NCBI RefSeq assembly: GCF_024701375.2
Contig: NZ_CP113910.1
Span: 3,100,001-3,164,000 of the forward strand
Reading direction: 5' to 3'
From: Streptomyces sp. KMM 9044
GTDB lineage: Bacteria > Actinomycetota > Actinomycetes > Streptomycetales > Streptomycetaceae
Length of the DNA stretch: 64,000 bases
In this document: piece by piece, positions 37,445 through 46,326 of the stretch
Position numbering within the stretch: the stretch's first letter is position 1
Layout of the letters: each line of letters begins with the position of its first letter
Program-made: the position numbers and the translations under genes
Notes under the pieces: model-generated
Told to the model about the DNA's origin: nothing
The model's input: only the letters and a program-made list of their open reading frames with translations
Database searches by the model: none

Positions 37445-38637
37445 TTCTTCGATCCGATCTTTTCGTTCCACTCCGCGAACTTGGCCTGCACGTCAGCACC
37501 CGCCATCGGGGCGATCGGCGTTCCCTGCTGCAGCTTCTCGACCAGCTCCGGCCTGCCGAACTCCTCGAACACTGCCGCGATGTCCTTCGGCGCGAGGCCG
37601 GGCGTGACGCCCTTGACCGGGAAACCGCTGCCGTGCAGGGCGTAGGTGAGTGCCTGCTGGTCCGGCTTGAGCATCCACTTGGCCAGGTCGAGGACCACGG
37701 CCAGCTTTTCCGCCTCGATCCCGCGCGGCACCGTGACGTACCGGCCCTCGATGACGAGCTTGGGATCGTCGAAGGCGGCGACCTCGATGTCCTTGCCCAG
37801 CGTTCCGTTGGCGTGCTGCTGCTGGTCCCAGCCGCCGGAGGTGACCGTCATGTCGATGGCGCCCTTGGTCACGGCGTCGAAGGACTCGGCGGTCTTGGCG
37901 TAATAGGTCCCGGTGTACTTGTTGAGCTCGGCCAGGTACGCCCAGGTCTTGTCCCAGGTCTTGGGGTCGTCCGGGTTGGTGTCACCGAGCATGTGCGGCA
38001 GCGCGTCGATGAACTGGTTGGCCGGGCCAGAACCGCCGGTCGGATTGGCATAGCTGAACTTGCCGGGGTGCTTCTTGGCCCATGCCAGCAACTCCTCCGG
38101 TGTGGTGGGCGGGGTGCCGACCCGGGACTTGGAGTAGGTCAGCAGAGGGCCGTTGGGGTCGGCGGAGTCAGTGATGCCGAACCCGTCGCCCGCCTTCTGC
38201 ATCACCGAACCCGCCTCGGTGAGCTGCGAGGACAGCTCGGGCAGGGCCGACTCGTAGGCCGGCGTGAGCTGCACCAGCGTCTTCTGCGCCCGCATGTTGG
38301 ACAGCCCTTCGATGCCCGTCAGCACGACGTCGATCGAGACTCTGCCGGCGGACTGCTGGGCGGCGAGTTTGCCGGCCGCGTCGGCGGGTGCCCCCGTCTC
38401 GTAGGTGATGCCGGAGACGAGCTTGGGGTGTGCCTTCTTGTAGTTCTCGATCACCGGCTGCATGTGGGCCAAGTCGCCCGACACGTCCAGGATGTTCAGC
38501 TTGACCGGGGAATCGGGCAGCGCGGGAGCCGAGGCCGGTGCTTCGGGCAGAGACTGTATTTCGGGCGTCGAACAGGCCGAAGCGAAGAGAGTTGCGGCCA
38601 GCAAACCAGAGACACGTACGGCTGATCTGATCTTCAT
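37441..38637 (-). CDS. ABC transporter extracellular solute-binding lipoprotein
   Basis: 398 aa. Signal peptide and lipobox LFASACST, so it is anchored outside. The mature chain starts with PVKLNILDVSGDLAHMQPVIENYKKAHP, as in the iron/polyamine/thiamine-type binding proteins, and continues with GPANQFIDALPHMLGDTNPDDPKTWDKTW. The ligand cannot be read from sequence; linked enzymes point to a sugar or glycoside. First gene of the eight-gene operon; ATG 38637. Confidence 0.9.
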   Translation of the reverse strand: MKIRSAVRVSGLLAATLFASACSTPEIQSLPEAPASAPALPDSPVKLNILDVSGDLAHMQPVIENYKKAHPKLVSGITYETGAPADAAGKLAAQQSAGRVSIDVVLTGIEGLSNMRAQKTLVQLTPAYESALPELSSQLTEAGSVMQKAGDGFGITDSADPNGPLLTYSKSRVGTPPTTPEELLAWAKKHPGKFSYANPTGGSGPANQFIDALPHMLGDTNPDDPKTWDKTWAYLAELNKYTGTYYAKTAESFDAVTKGAIDMTVTSGGWDQQQHANGTLGKDIEVAAFDDPKLVIEGRYVTVPRGIEAEKLAVVLDLAKWMLKPDQQALTYALHGSGFPVKGVTPGLAPKDIAAVFEEFGRPELVEKLQQGTPIAPMAGADVQAKFAEWNEKIGSKK

Positions 38638-38686
38638 GGGACAGGCCTTCCTCAATCACCGGGTCCGAGTGCCCGGCGGCGGCGAA

Positions 38687-38700
38687 GGAAATCGCTTTCC
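38687..38700. promoter_or_regulatory. LacI-type operator O1 at the operon promoter
   Basis: GGAAATCGCTTTCC is a near-perfect palindrome with the CG centre typical of LacI-family operators. It covers the expected transcription start of the ABC operon. The same motif, as GGAAAGCGATTGCC, recurs at 40052-40065. Confidence 0.7.
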
Positions 38701-38702
38701 GG

Positions 38703-38732
38703 ACGGTAGGGCCAGCCCCGAATACGTGTCAA
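38703..38732 (-). promoter_or_regulatory. Promoter of the ABC/glycoside operon
   Basis: On the minus strand TTGACA (38732-38727) and TACCGT (38708-38703) are separated by 18 bp. Transcription should begin near 38696, inside operator O1, so repressor binding would block it. The leader before the ATG is about 60 nt. Confidence 0.65.
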
Positions 38733-38851
38733 TGCATACGTCGATACTCTCTCGTCATGTGATCGGAACACTCTCGCCCGTCCGGCCATGACGCCGTCGG
38801 AGTGGACCACCCATCGATCTCTACAGCCCGTGAACTGGGCAAATGAGATCG

Positions 38852-38881
38852 TTGACGCCTTGTCATCACAAGATGGAGGAT
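38852..38881 (+). promoter_or_regulatory. Candidate promoter of the first LacI gene
   Basis: TTGACG (38852-38857), 18 bp, GAGGAT (38876-38881). Located 93 bp upstream of the start codon. A reasonable but unproven match. Confidence 0.4.
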
Positions 38882-38974
38882 CACCGGTGAGACGTCCACC
38901 GGTGCTCTCGAGCAAGAATCGCCCCGTTGCGCGCAGTGGCGCGGCCGGCGTCCGACACCAGAGGAGGCAGCCCG

Positions 38975-40024
38975 ATGCCCGAAGCGGCCAGATCCCCTGT
39001 CACGTTGCGTGATGTCGCTGCTGCGGCGGGCGTCTCGATCACGACTGCTTCCCGCGTCCTGGGGGGCAGCACCCACTCGGTGTCGAAGGCGACCGCCGAA
39101 CGCGTACGCACGGCCGCCGCGGACCTGCGTTACACACTGAACGCGTCCGCACGGGCCATGCGACGGGCCAGTGAGGCGGTCGCACTCGTCGCGGACGACC
39201 TGACCACACCTTCCATGGGCATGGTGGTCGCGGCGATGGAGAGGCAGGCCCGGAAATCGGGCGCGTTCGTCACCGTGTCCTCGACTCGCGCCACCCCGGA
39301 CAGGCAACTGCAGACCGTCCGACTGCTGCGCGGGCTGCGGCCGAAGGCGCTGGTGCTCACCTCCGGGCGACTGCAGGGCAACCGGCTCGGAGAGCGACTG
39401 CTCAAGGAGTTGCGGGCGTACGAGCGCGAGGGCGGCCGGGTCGTCATCGTCGGCGCCGCGGAGGAGGCGTTCGACTCGATCGACCTGGACAACCACGGCG
39501 CCGGATACTGCGTCGGCGACTACATCGCGCGATCCGGACACCGCAACGTGGTGGTCCTCGGATCCCAACAGGGCACGGCGAACCTCTCGGCGCGCGCCTC
39601 CGGCTTCGTCGGCGGGCTGACCAGCGCAGGAGTCCCCGCCGCGGCCATCCGCACGGTGAACTGCACGGGCGACCGCCGAGGCGGCTTCGAAGCGGCCCGC
39701 GCACTGGCCGGCCAGGGGATGACGGCGGTCGACGCCGTCCTCGCCGTCAACGACGCGGTCGCCATCGGCGCGATGTCGGCACTCCGCGACGCCGGTGTCA
39801 GCGTCCCCCACGACGTGTCGGTGACGGGAATCGACGACATCCAGCTCGCGGTTGACGTCACGCCTCAACTGACCACGTTCGCACTGCCCTTGACCGATAT
39901 GGGGGCGACCGCCATCCAGCTGGCGCTGGCCGACCGCCACGAACCGACGACCCTGACGGTCCAGGGCCATCTGGTCATCCGGGGCAGCACCATGCCGAGG
40001 GGCAGGCGAGCACCGTGCCCTTGA
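38975..40024 (+). CDS. LacI-family regulator 1
   Basis: 349 aa. The N-terminal helix-turn-helix reads VTLRDVAAAAGVSITTASRVLGGSTHSVSKATAERV, with hinge helix NASARAMRR, followed by a periplasmic-binding-type sensor domain. ATG 38975 sits behind AGAGGAGG. It is divergent from the solute-binding gene, the classical position for the repressor of a sugar operon. Confidence 0.94.
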   Translation: MPEAARSPVTLRDVAAAAGVSITTASRVLGGSTHSVSKATAERVRTAAADLRYTLNASARAMRRASEAVALVADDLTTPSMGMVVAAMERQARKSGAFVTVSSTRATPDRQLQTVRLLRGLRPKALVLTSGRLQGNRLGERLLKELRAYEREGGRVVIVGAAEEAFDSIDLDNHGAGYCVGDYIARSGHRNVVVLGSQQGTANLSARASGFVGGLTSAGVPAAAIRTVNCTGDRRGGFEAARALAGQGMTAVDAVLAVNDAVAIGAMSALRDAGVSVPHDVSVTGIDDIQLAVDVTPQLTTFALPLTDMGATAIQLALADRHEPTTLTVQGHLVIRGSTMPRGRRAPCP

Positions 40025-40051
40025 CTGTGCGCCGCCCCGCGACCACACTGC

Positions 40052-40065
40052 GGAAAGCGATTGCC
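40052..40065. promoter_or_regulatory. LacI-type operator O2 before the second LacI gene
   Basis: GGAAAGCGATTGCC differs by one base from the reverse complement of O1 (GGAAAGCGATTTCC). It lies 41 bp upstream of the second regulator's ATG, so that gene is probably controlled by itself or its neighbour. Confidence 0.7.
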
Positions 40066-40105
40066 ATACTGGACGTCGACAGTTACTGACGGTGAAAGGC
40101 ATACG

Positions 40106-41224
40106 ATGTCCGCACTGGACAGCAGGTCCGGATCCGGCGCGACTCCACGCCGCACGCGGGCCGCCGAACCGGAGCCCGCCTCGGTGACCCTGCAGGACGT
40201 CGCCACGGAAGCGGGGGTCTCCCTCGCCACAGCGTCCCGAGCCCTCAACGGCGGCAGCCGCGGCGTCCGGCCGGAAAACCTCGCGCGTGTGCGCGACGCC
40301 GCGGCCAGGCTCGGCTATGTACCCAACGCCTCGGCACAGGCCACGGCCAAGGGGTCAACCCAGACCGTGGCGCTCGTGGTGAGCGACGTGGCCGATCCCT
40401 ACTACTCCGCCGTGGCCGCCGGGATCACCGATGCGGCGGAGGCGAACGGGCTCGTCGTCACCATGACCGTCGCCGACCGTTCCCCCCGTCGCGAACTGGA
40501 GCTCGCCAGAGGGCTACGAGGTCACCGTCCGCAGATCATCGTCATCGCCGGCAGCCGGATCAACGACAGCGAGACCGAGCAGGAGCTCATCGACGAACTC
40601 GCACAGTACCGGGCCACCGGAGGTCGCGTGGTGCTGATCAGCCAGCCAGGCCTTCCCTTCCCCACGGTCACCGTCGACGACACACACGGAGCCGAAATGC
40701 TGGCCCGGACCATGGTGCAGGCAGGCTATCGGCGGTACGCGATCATCTGCGGTCCCGACCGCATCAAGACCTCGCTCGACCGGTGCAAGGGGTTCACCAC
40801 AGGTTTGCGCGCATCCGGCATCGAGACCGATGAGCAGATCCTCATACGCACCCGGTTCACCCGCAGCGGAGGCTACGACGCGGCTCGCGAGCTGGTCGAA
40901 CGCGGTCTGGGCGACATCGAGTTGATCTTCGCGGTGAGCGACACGATGGCGATCGGTGTGATGACCGCGCTGCGGGACGCGGGCCTGGAGCCCGGCCGTG
41001 ACATCGCAGTGGCCGGTTTCGACGACATCAGCTCGGCGAGCGACGTCGTACCCGCGCTGACCACGGTCGCCGTGCCGCTCAGAGAAGCCGGAAGCGAAGC
41101 GGTCCGGCTCGGGCTGTCCGGCGAGGAGGCCCACCCGGTGCACATCCCGACGACCGTCCATGTCCGGGAGAGCACCCCTCGCGCCCCGGCGTCCGGCCGT
41201 TCGCCGACCGGACCGTCCGTGTAG
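40106..41224 (+). CDS. LacI-family regulator 2
   Basis: 372 aa with a 30-residue basic leader before the helix-turn-helix VTLQDVATEAGVSLATASRALNGGSRGVRPENLARV and the sensor domain (VALVVSDVADPYYSAVAAGITDAA). ATG 40106 after GAAAGG. Tandem with regulator 1, 81 bp apart. It may respond to a second ligand or form a cascade with regulator 1. Between 41225 and 41459 I see no gene. Confidence 0.93.
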   Translation: MSALDSRSGSGATPRRTRAAEPEPASVTLQDVATEAGVSLATASRALNGGSRGVRPENLARVRDAAARLGYVPNASAQATAKGSTQTVALVVSDVADPYYSAVAAGITDAAEANGLVVTMTVADRSPRRELELARGLRGHRPQIIVIAGSRINDSETEQELIDELAQYRATGGRVVLISQPGLPFPTVTVDDTHGAEMLARTMVQAGYRRYAIICGPDRIKTSLDRCKGFTTGLRASGIETDEQILIRTRFTRSGGYDAARELVERGLGDIELIFAVSDTMAIGVMTALRDAGLEPGRDIAVAGFDDISSASDVVPALTTVAVPLREAGSEAVRLGLSGEEAHPVHIPTTVHVRESTPRAPASGRSPTGPSV

Positions 41225-41459
41225 GTACCCCTCCATGTGGGTCGTCAGGTGCAGGGCGCGCCGGGTGACCTCGCCTTGGTCGGGTACGGCGCCTGTCGAT
41301 CCCCTGGTTTCTGAGGGGCCGCACGGCCCGTCAGCCTGTGGACAGAGGGCGGAGAACTTTCTCCCCGCCGTCCGGATGGGATGAATCGGGGCGGCACGAG
41401 CCAAACCCGGCCCTCCTTGTCCAGCGTGGTCGGCCCGGCCACGGTCCCGCCCCCGGGAA

Positions 41460-42578
41460 TCAGGCCGCGACGAGCTCCTGCTCGCGCCCCGGCGTCTTGG
41501 CCTTGGGCCTCTTGTTCGGCAGCGAGAGCCGGAAGACCTTGCGCCACGCGGAGAACACCTGCTTGGGCAGCGGCCCGGTGACGTACTCCAGCTCGTACTT
41601 TTCGAACAGCGCGCGCACCTTCACCGCGACCTCGGCGTACCGGTTGCTCGGCAGGTCCGGGAACAGGTGGTGCTCGATCTGGTGCGACAGGTTGCCGGTC
41701 ATGAAGTGCATGGCCCTGCTGCCGCTGATGTTCGCCGAGCCCATCATCTGGCGCAGGTACCACTGGCCGCGCGTCTCGCCCTTGATCGACCGGCGCTCGA
41801 AGACCTGCACGCCCTCGGGGAAGTGCCCGCACATGATCACCGAGTGGGACCAGATGTTGCGGACCAGATTCGCGGTGAACGTGGCGGCGAGCGTGGTGAG
41901 GAACGACGGGCCCGACAGCAGCGGGTGGATCACGTAGTCCTTGAGTACCTGCTTGCGGATCTTGCGGCCCACGGCCTTGGCCCGCGCGCGGAACTCCGGG
42001 TTCTTGCGGCGGCGCTTGTGCAGGTTCTTGCCGAGCTCCAGGTCGTACGCTGCGATGCCGTACTCGAAGAAGCAGGCATTGATGAAGTTCCACAGCGGCT
42101 GGCCGAGGTGGAACGGGTGCCACTTCTGGTCCTCGTCGACGCGCATGATGCCGTAGCCGAGGTCGTTGTCCTTGCCGATCACGTTGGTGTACGTGTGGTG
42201 CAGCTCGTTGTGCGAGTGCTTCCACTGCTCGGACGGCGAGACGTGATCCCACTCCCAGGTGGTGGAGTGAATCTTCGGGTCTCGCATCCAGTCCCACTGG
42301 CCGTGCAGGACGTTGTGGCCGATCTCCATGTTGTCCATGATCTTCGCCACGGACAGACCGGCGGTGCCGAGCAGCCACGCGGGCGGGAAGATCGAGAACA
42401 GCAGTACGCCCCTGCTGACCAGCTCGAGCTTGCGCTGCACCGAGATGACCTTACGGATGTAGGCGGCGTCCTTCTCGCCGCGGCCGGCGATCACCTCGTC
42501 GCGGATCGCGTCCAGCTCGCGGCCAAGCTCCTCGATCTGCTCCGCGGTCAGGTGGGCGGTGGGGTCGATGGCGGTCAA
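41460..42578 (-). CDS. Membrane fatty acid desaturase
   Basis: 372 aa. All three di-iron histidine boxes are present: HNVLH (residues 88-92), HSHNELHH (121-128) and HQIEHH near residue 300. Hydrophobic segments lie at SRGVLLFSIFPPAWLLGTAGLS and between the second and third boxes. I place the start at TTG 42578 because AGGAG lies just upstream, only 8 bp separate it from the reductase stop, and an extended reading would run through that gene. Introduces a double bond into acyl lipids with electrons from the adjacent reductase. Confidence 0.9.
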   Translation of the reverse strand: MTAIDPTAHLTAEQIEELGRELDAIRDEVIAGRGEKDAAYIRKVISVQRKLELVSRGVLLFSIFPPAWLLGTAGLSVAKIMDNMEIGHNVLHGQWDWMRDPKIHSTTWEWDHVSPSEQWKHSHNELHHTYTNVIGKDNDLGYGIMRVDEDQKWHPFHLGQPLWNFINACFFEYGIAAYDLELGKNLHKRRRKNPEFRARAKAVGRKIRKQVLKDYVIHPLLSGPSFLTTLAATFTANLVRNIWSHSVIMCGHFPEGVQVFERRSIKGETRGQWYLRQMMGSANISGSRAMHFMTGNLSHQIEHHLFPDLPSNRYAEVAVKVRALFEKYELEYVTGPLPKQVFSAWRKVFRLSLPNKRPKAKTPGREQELVAA

Positions 42579-42585
42579 GGTGCTC

Positions 42586-43641
42586 CTACCGTTCGATGTC
42601 GCAGGGGCCCGCCGCGGCGGACACACAGGTCTGGATGAGGACGCCCGGCTCGGCCTCGGTGATCTCGCCGGTGCGCAGGTCGCGGACGGCGCCCGCCCTG
42701 AGCGGCGTGACGCAGCCGAAGCAGATGCCCATGCGGCACCCGGAGGGCATGAGCACGCCGGCCTCCTCGCCGATGTCCAGCAACGGCGTGGCGCCGTCCG
42801 CGTCGACGGTCTTGCCGGTGGCGCTGAACGTGACCTCGCCGCCGTCGCCGGCGGCGACGATGCTGGGGCGGAAGCGTTCGGTGTGCAGGCGCTCTCGTAC
42901 GCCGTGCCCGGTCCAGTGATCTTCGGCGGCGTCGAGCAGGCCCGCGGGCCCACAAGCCCAGGTCTCGCGCTCGGCCCAGTCGGGCACGAGCTCGTCGAGA
43001 CGGGCGATGTCGAGCATGCCGTCTGTGTCGGTGTGCACCTCGGTGAGCCGCAGCTTCTTGTCCGCGACCAGGTCGTGCAGTTCGTTGCGGAAGATCACGT
43101 CGCGCGGCTGTGGAGCGCAGTGGACCATGACGACGTCGTCGAACTCGACGTCGCGCAGCATGCCCATCACGGGCGTGATGCCGCTGCCGGCCGTCAGGTA
43201 GAGCACCTTGGCGGGCTTCGCCTGCTGCAGCACGAAGTCACCGGTCGCCTGGTCGAGCTGGATCAGCGTGCCCGGTTTCACCCTGCCGACCAGGTGGTTG
43301 CTGACCTTGCCGTCCGGGATCGCCTTCACGGTGATCGTGACGCGGCCGTCCTGACGGTTCGTCGGCGAGGTGATGGAGTAGGCACGCCACAGACGCACCC
43401 CGTCGACGTCGACCCCGATCCGCACGTACTGACCGGCTGTGTGGCCGCGCCAGCCCCGCCCCGGCCTGATCACGATAGTCGCGGCGTCACCCGTCTCGGG
43501 GTGCACGGCCTCGATGCGCCCACGCAGGTCAGCGCTCGCACGCAGCGGGCTGACCAGGTCGAGGTAGTCCGACGGCAGCAGCGGCGTCGTGACCATCTCC
43601 AGCAGTTTCCACGCCCTGCTGCGCAGGGCCGCACTCGTCAT
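42586..43641 (-). CDS. Ferredoxin reductase with fused 2Fe-2S domain, desaturase electron donor
   Basis: 351 aa. FAD-binding RAYSITSPTN, NAD(P)-binding YLTAGSGITPVMGML, and a C-terminal plant-type 2Fe-2S domain with cysteines in GCRMGICFGC (C-x4-C-x2-C) and QTCVSA. Together these pass electrons from NAD(P)H to the desaturase encoded 8 bp downstream. ATG 43641. Confidence 0.93.
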   Translation of the reverse strand: MTSAALRSRAWKLLEMVTTPLLPSDYLDLVSPLRASADLRGRIEAVHPETGDAATIVIRPGRGWRGHTAGQYVRIGVDVDGVRLWRAYSITSPTNRQDGRVTITVKAIPDGKVSNHLVGRVKPGTLIQLDQATGDFVLQQAKPAKVLYLTAGSGITPVMGMLRDVEFDDVVMVHCAPQPRDVIFRNELHDLVADKKLRLTEVHTDTDGMLDIARLDELVPDWAERETWACGPAGLLDAAEDHWTGHGVRERLHTERFRPSIVAAGDGGEVTFSATGKTVDADGATPLLDIGEEAGVLMPSGCRMGICFGCVTPLRAGAVRDLRTGEITEAEPGVLIQTCVSAAAGPCDIER

Positions 43642-43727
43642 GACTCCAGCTTGCTGCGCCTCAAGGCGTAAAGTCCTGACCGCAGGACGTGAATCTGGCC
43701 GACAGAATTGTTCGCAGGGAACAAAAC

Positions 43728-44870
43728 GTGAGCCATGCAATCCAAAGGGCCAGCGAACTGGCCCTCAATGAGACGACGGTCACCGCACTTCGGGCCGCGC
43801 TGAAGACCACCGCCGACGAGGTCGTCCAGGCGATCATCGACGAGGTCCCTCCCTACGCCAACGCCCTTTCGGGCCACATGGGCGCCACCATCCGCCGAGC
43901 CGTCCGCACCGCCCTGGGGCACTATCTGGACCTCGCGAGCGGGAACGCCACAGGCGGCGACGCCGGTGACGCAGCCTACGAGCTGGGCCGCGGCGAGGTG
44001 CGCGACGGCCGTTCGATGGACGCCCTGCTCAGCGCCTACCGCGTCGGCGCCCGCGTGGCCTGGCGATGCCTGGCAGCGGGTGCCGTACCCGCAGGTCTGC
44101 CCGCCGCCGAAATCGCCAAGTTCGCCGAGCTGACCTTCGCCTACATCGACGAGCTCTCCGCCGCGAGCGCCGCGGGCCATGCCGACGAACTGGCCGCCCG
44201 GGGCAGGGCCCACGAGCGCCACCTGGAACACCTGGCCCGCGACCTCCTCGCCGGCGCGAGCCCGGACGCGCTGCTGGCCTCCGTTCAACGGGCCGGGTGG
44301 CAGCCTCCGGTTTCGCTGACCGCGGTCCTGCTGCCCGCCGCCCAGGCCCGGCCTGCCTACCGCGCGCTCGACCCGAGCACCCTCGTCCTCGACGACCTGC
44401 CGGACGCCACCGGTGTGCTGCTCGTCCCCGATGCCGACCGATCACATCTCTTGCGGCAGCTGACCGACCGCACCGCCGTGGTCGGCCCGGCCCGGCCATG
44501 GACTCGTGCATCCGCCTCGTACGCACGAGCCATACGCGCGCGCTCCCTCTCCTCCGATATTCGCGACACCGAGGACCACCTGCCCGAGCTGGTGCTGAGC
44601 GCCGACGTGGACGCGTTCGCAGACCTGCGTGCCCGAGCCCTCGCACCGTTGCGGACCTTGCCTGTCGCGACCGCATGGCGGCTGGAGGAGACGTTGCGGG
44701 CGTGGCTGCTGCACCAGGGCAGGCGGGACGAGGTGGCGGCGGCGTTGTTCGTCCATCCCCAGACAGTCCGGTACCGGATGTCGCAGCTGCGGGAGCTGTT
44801 CCCGGACCTCGCATCGCCCCACCGGGTCCTTGAACTGACACTGGCGGTCGGCCTTCGGGACCGTCGATGA
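43728..44870 (+). CDS. PucR-family transcriptional regulator
   Basis: 380 aa. The C-terminal helix-turn-helix (LEETLRAWLLHQGRRDEVAAALFVHPQTVRYRMSQLRELF) is the PucR type; the N-terminal two thirds is the mostly helical domain found in this group. Divergent from the desaturase-reductase pair, with about 86 bp between, and likely controls it. Start at GTG 43728 (VSHAIQRASELAL) chosen by similarity; an upstream in-frame GTG at 43689 would add 13 residues. Confidence 0.85.
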   Translation: MSHAIQRASELALNETTVTALRAALKTTADEVVQAIIDEVPPYANALSGHMGATIRRAVRTALGHYLDLASGNATGGDAGDAAYELGRGEVRDGRSMDALLSAYRVGARVAWRCLAAGAVPAGLPAAEIAKFAELTFAYIDELSAASAAGHADELAARGRAHERHLEHLARDLLAGASPDALLASVQRAGWQPPVSLTAVLLPAAQARPAYRALDPSTLVLDDLPDATGVLLVPDADRSHLLRQLTDRTAVVGPARPWTRASASYARAIRARSLSSDIRDTEDHLPELVLSADVDAFADLRARALAPLRTLPVATAWRLEETLRAWLLHQGRRDEVAAALFVHPQTVRYRMSQLRELFPDLASPHRVLELTLAVGLRDRR

Positions 44871-45093
44871 ATTAGTGGACCGCTTCGGACAGTCGGCCTC
44901 GTGATCGGGTGTAAGACGCTTTGACGGATCGGCGCCCCGTCTGTCAGACACGGCAGCTGCAGTTCGTGAGGCGTGAGGCATCGCCGCCGGCCGGCGTGGT
45001 GGGTGGGATGCCTGCGGGCAGGGATACCGCCACCGGCATCGTGGTCTCGTGTGACGAAGGATCAAGAAGCGGTGGCCGCACAGGGCACGGCAG

Positions 45094-45467
45094 TACACGC
45101 CGGGTGGGACGGGCCGTTCGAGGGGTCGACGGGCGGGCTCGCGAGCTGCTTCCCGCGCCGGGAGCCCCGGCTGACCTGCCGGAACATGGTTTCTGGGCTG
45201 CTGACGGTCAAGGAATCGGCGAGCTGCTGGTCGTCGGCCGGGGCGATCGGGCGATCGGCCCCAGCGGTCCGCATGTCCTGCAGCACTTCTTGTCGAGGGC
45301 CCCCTTCGGCACCGAGGCAACCCGCCGGCCGGTCGCGGCCCGGACGGTGGAGCAACGCGGCGAGAGGGAGGCGATGTTGGTGGTGGACGAGACGGAGGAT
45401 GAGAAGTCGTCCCTCGACGCGGTCGGCGCGGCCCGGCGGTGCTCCGGGGCGCTGGGCGGGAACTGCG
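45094..45467 (+). pseudogene. IS701-type transposase fragment, frameshifted
   Basis: FPRREPRLTCRNMVSGLL in one frame and GPSGPHVLQHFLSRAPFG, then AMLVVDETEDEKSSLDAVGAARRCSGALGG in another, follow the N-terminal order of IS701-family transposases, including the first catalytic Asp in VVDETxDxK. Only about 120 residues remain, with one frame change, and the C-terminal catalytic part is gone. The region 44871-45093 before it contains nothing I recognise. Confidence 0.7.
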
Positions 45468-45471
45468 CCCC

Positions 45472-45540
45472 GAGTGGCAGGACTTCAGCCACCGGCTGCA
45501 CGAGGCGGGGCACCAGGCGTACTACCTGGTATGGCCCTGA
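45472..45540 (+). pseudogene. Orphan C-terminal copy of the 29.1-kb unknown gene
   Basis: The 22 codons WQDFSHRLHEAGHQAYYLVWP and stop repeat the end of the gene at 29128-29559, differing mainly by Cys to Tyr. The DNA that follows (45541-45655) also resembles 29560-29675. It is fused directly behind the IS701 fragment, so the duplicated segment was probably cut by that insertion. Confidence 0.85.
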
Positions 45541-45704
45541 CCCGGGTCTTCACCGGTAGCGGGCGGGGTCTCTCGGGTCTCGCCCTCCTCTGTACCGGAG
45601 AAGGGCCGTCAGGGGGCCGGGGCACTCGGGGGCACGTCGGCTTCGCCGGGGGCGCCGAAGTGCCCTGGGTGGCGTTGTCGTCCTCTGCCTCGGACTCCTC
45701 GGCG

Positions 45705-45745
45705 CACAAGTGCTCCGCAGTACCGAGTGCTCCGCAGCACTTGTG
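45705..45745. repeat. Hairpin with internal 11-bp direct repeat
   Basis: CACAAGTGCT (45705-45714) pairs with AGCACTTGTG (45736-45745), and GTGCTCCGCAG occurs twice (45710-45720, 45727-45737). It may serve as terminator for the sigma gene ending at 45779. Confidence 0.75.
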
Positions 45746-45778
45746 ACTGACGCCCTGGCAGGTCCGTTGCGGACGCCG

Positions 45779-46326
45779 TCAGGCGGCGGCGTCCAGCGGT
45801 TCACCCCGCTCGGCGTCCCGCGGGGACTGGATCAGCGGGGCGCGGGCACGGGCCACGCGAGAACGGACCGTACCGATCGGGCAGTCACCGAGCTCGGCCG
45901 CCCCCGCGTAGGGAAGACCGACGGGTTGGGTGAGGACGAACGCCTCACGGCGTTCGTCGGGCAGCGCGTCCAGCAGTTCGGTGAGGGCGTTGCCGTCGTC
46001 GAAGCCCGGCAGACCACGATCCTGTGCGCATTCGGTGGCGGCCTGCCAGTCGTCGGTGTCGAGGAGCCGGGGCCGGGCGGACGCGTGCCGGTAGCTGTCG
46101 ATCACCACTCGGCGGCCGATGGACAGCAGCCGGGTGCGGGCAGAGGAGCGGCCCTCGAACCGGTGCAGGCTGCCGAGGGCCCGCAGGAAGGTGTCCTGGG
46201 CCAGGTCGTCGGCGGCCTGAGGGGGGCGGGGCTGAGGTAGGTGACGAAGTGGCGCACGTCTCGGTGGAGAGCACGTACGAAGTTCCCCACCGCCTCTGGA
46301 TCGACGACCCCCGCCGGTTTCGCCAC
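45779..46326 (-). pseudogene. ECF-type sigma factor gene with a one-base frameshift
   Basis: The start GTG 46326 gives VAKPAGVVDPEAVGNFVRALHRDVRHFVTYLS. After a C-run near 46224-46230 the frame must change by one missing base to read QAADDLAQDTFLRALGSLHRFEGRSSARTRLLSIGRR (region 2) and LLDALPDERREAFVLTQPVGLPYAGAAELGDCPIGTVRSRVARAR (region 4). With one extra C the protein would be about 180 aa, normal for an ECF sigma factor, so this is a recent break or a sequencing error. Its 5' edge lies in the 57-bp repeat array, and each unit ends with GGGGAGAG-N10-GTG, a ribosome binding site and start. Confidence 0.75.

Noticed and set aside
41225..41459. Small protein or terminator between the second LacI gene and the desaturase gene
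   Set aside because: No stem of convincing length and no open frame with a ribosome binding site.
40514..42378. Long minus-strand frames over the second LacI gene and the desaturase
   Set aside because: These are shadows; the LacI helix-turn-helix and the desaturase histidine boxes fix the real frames.
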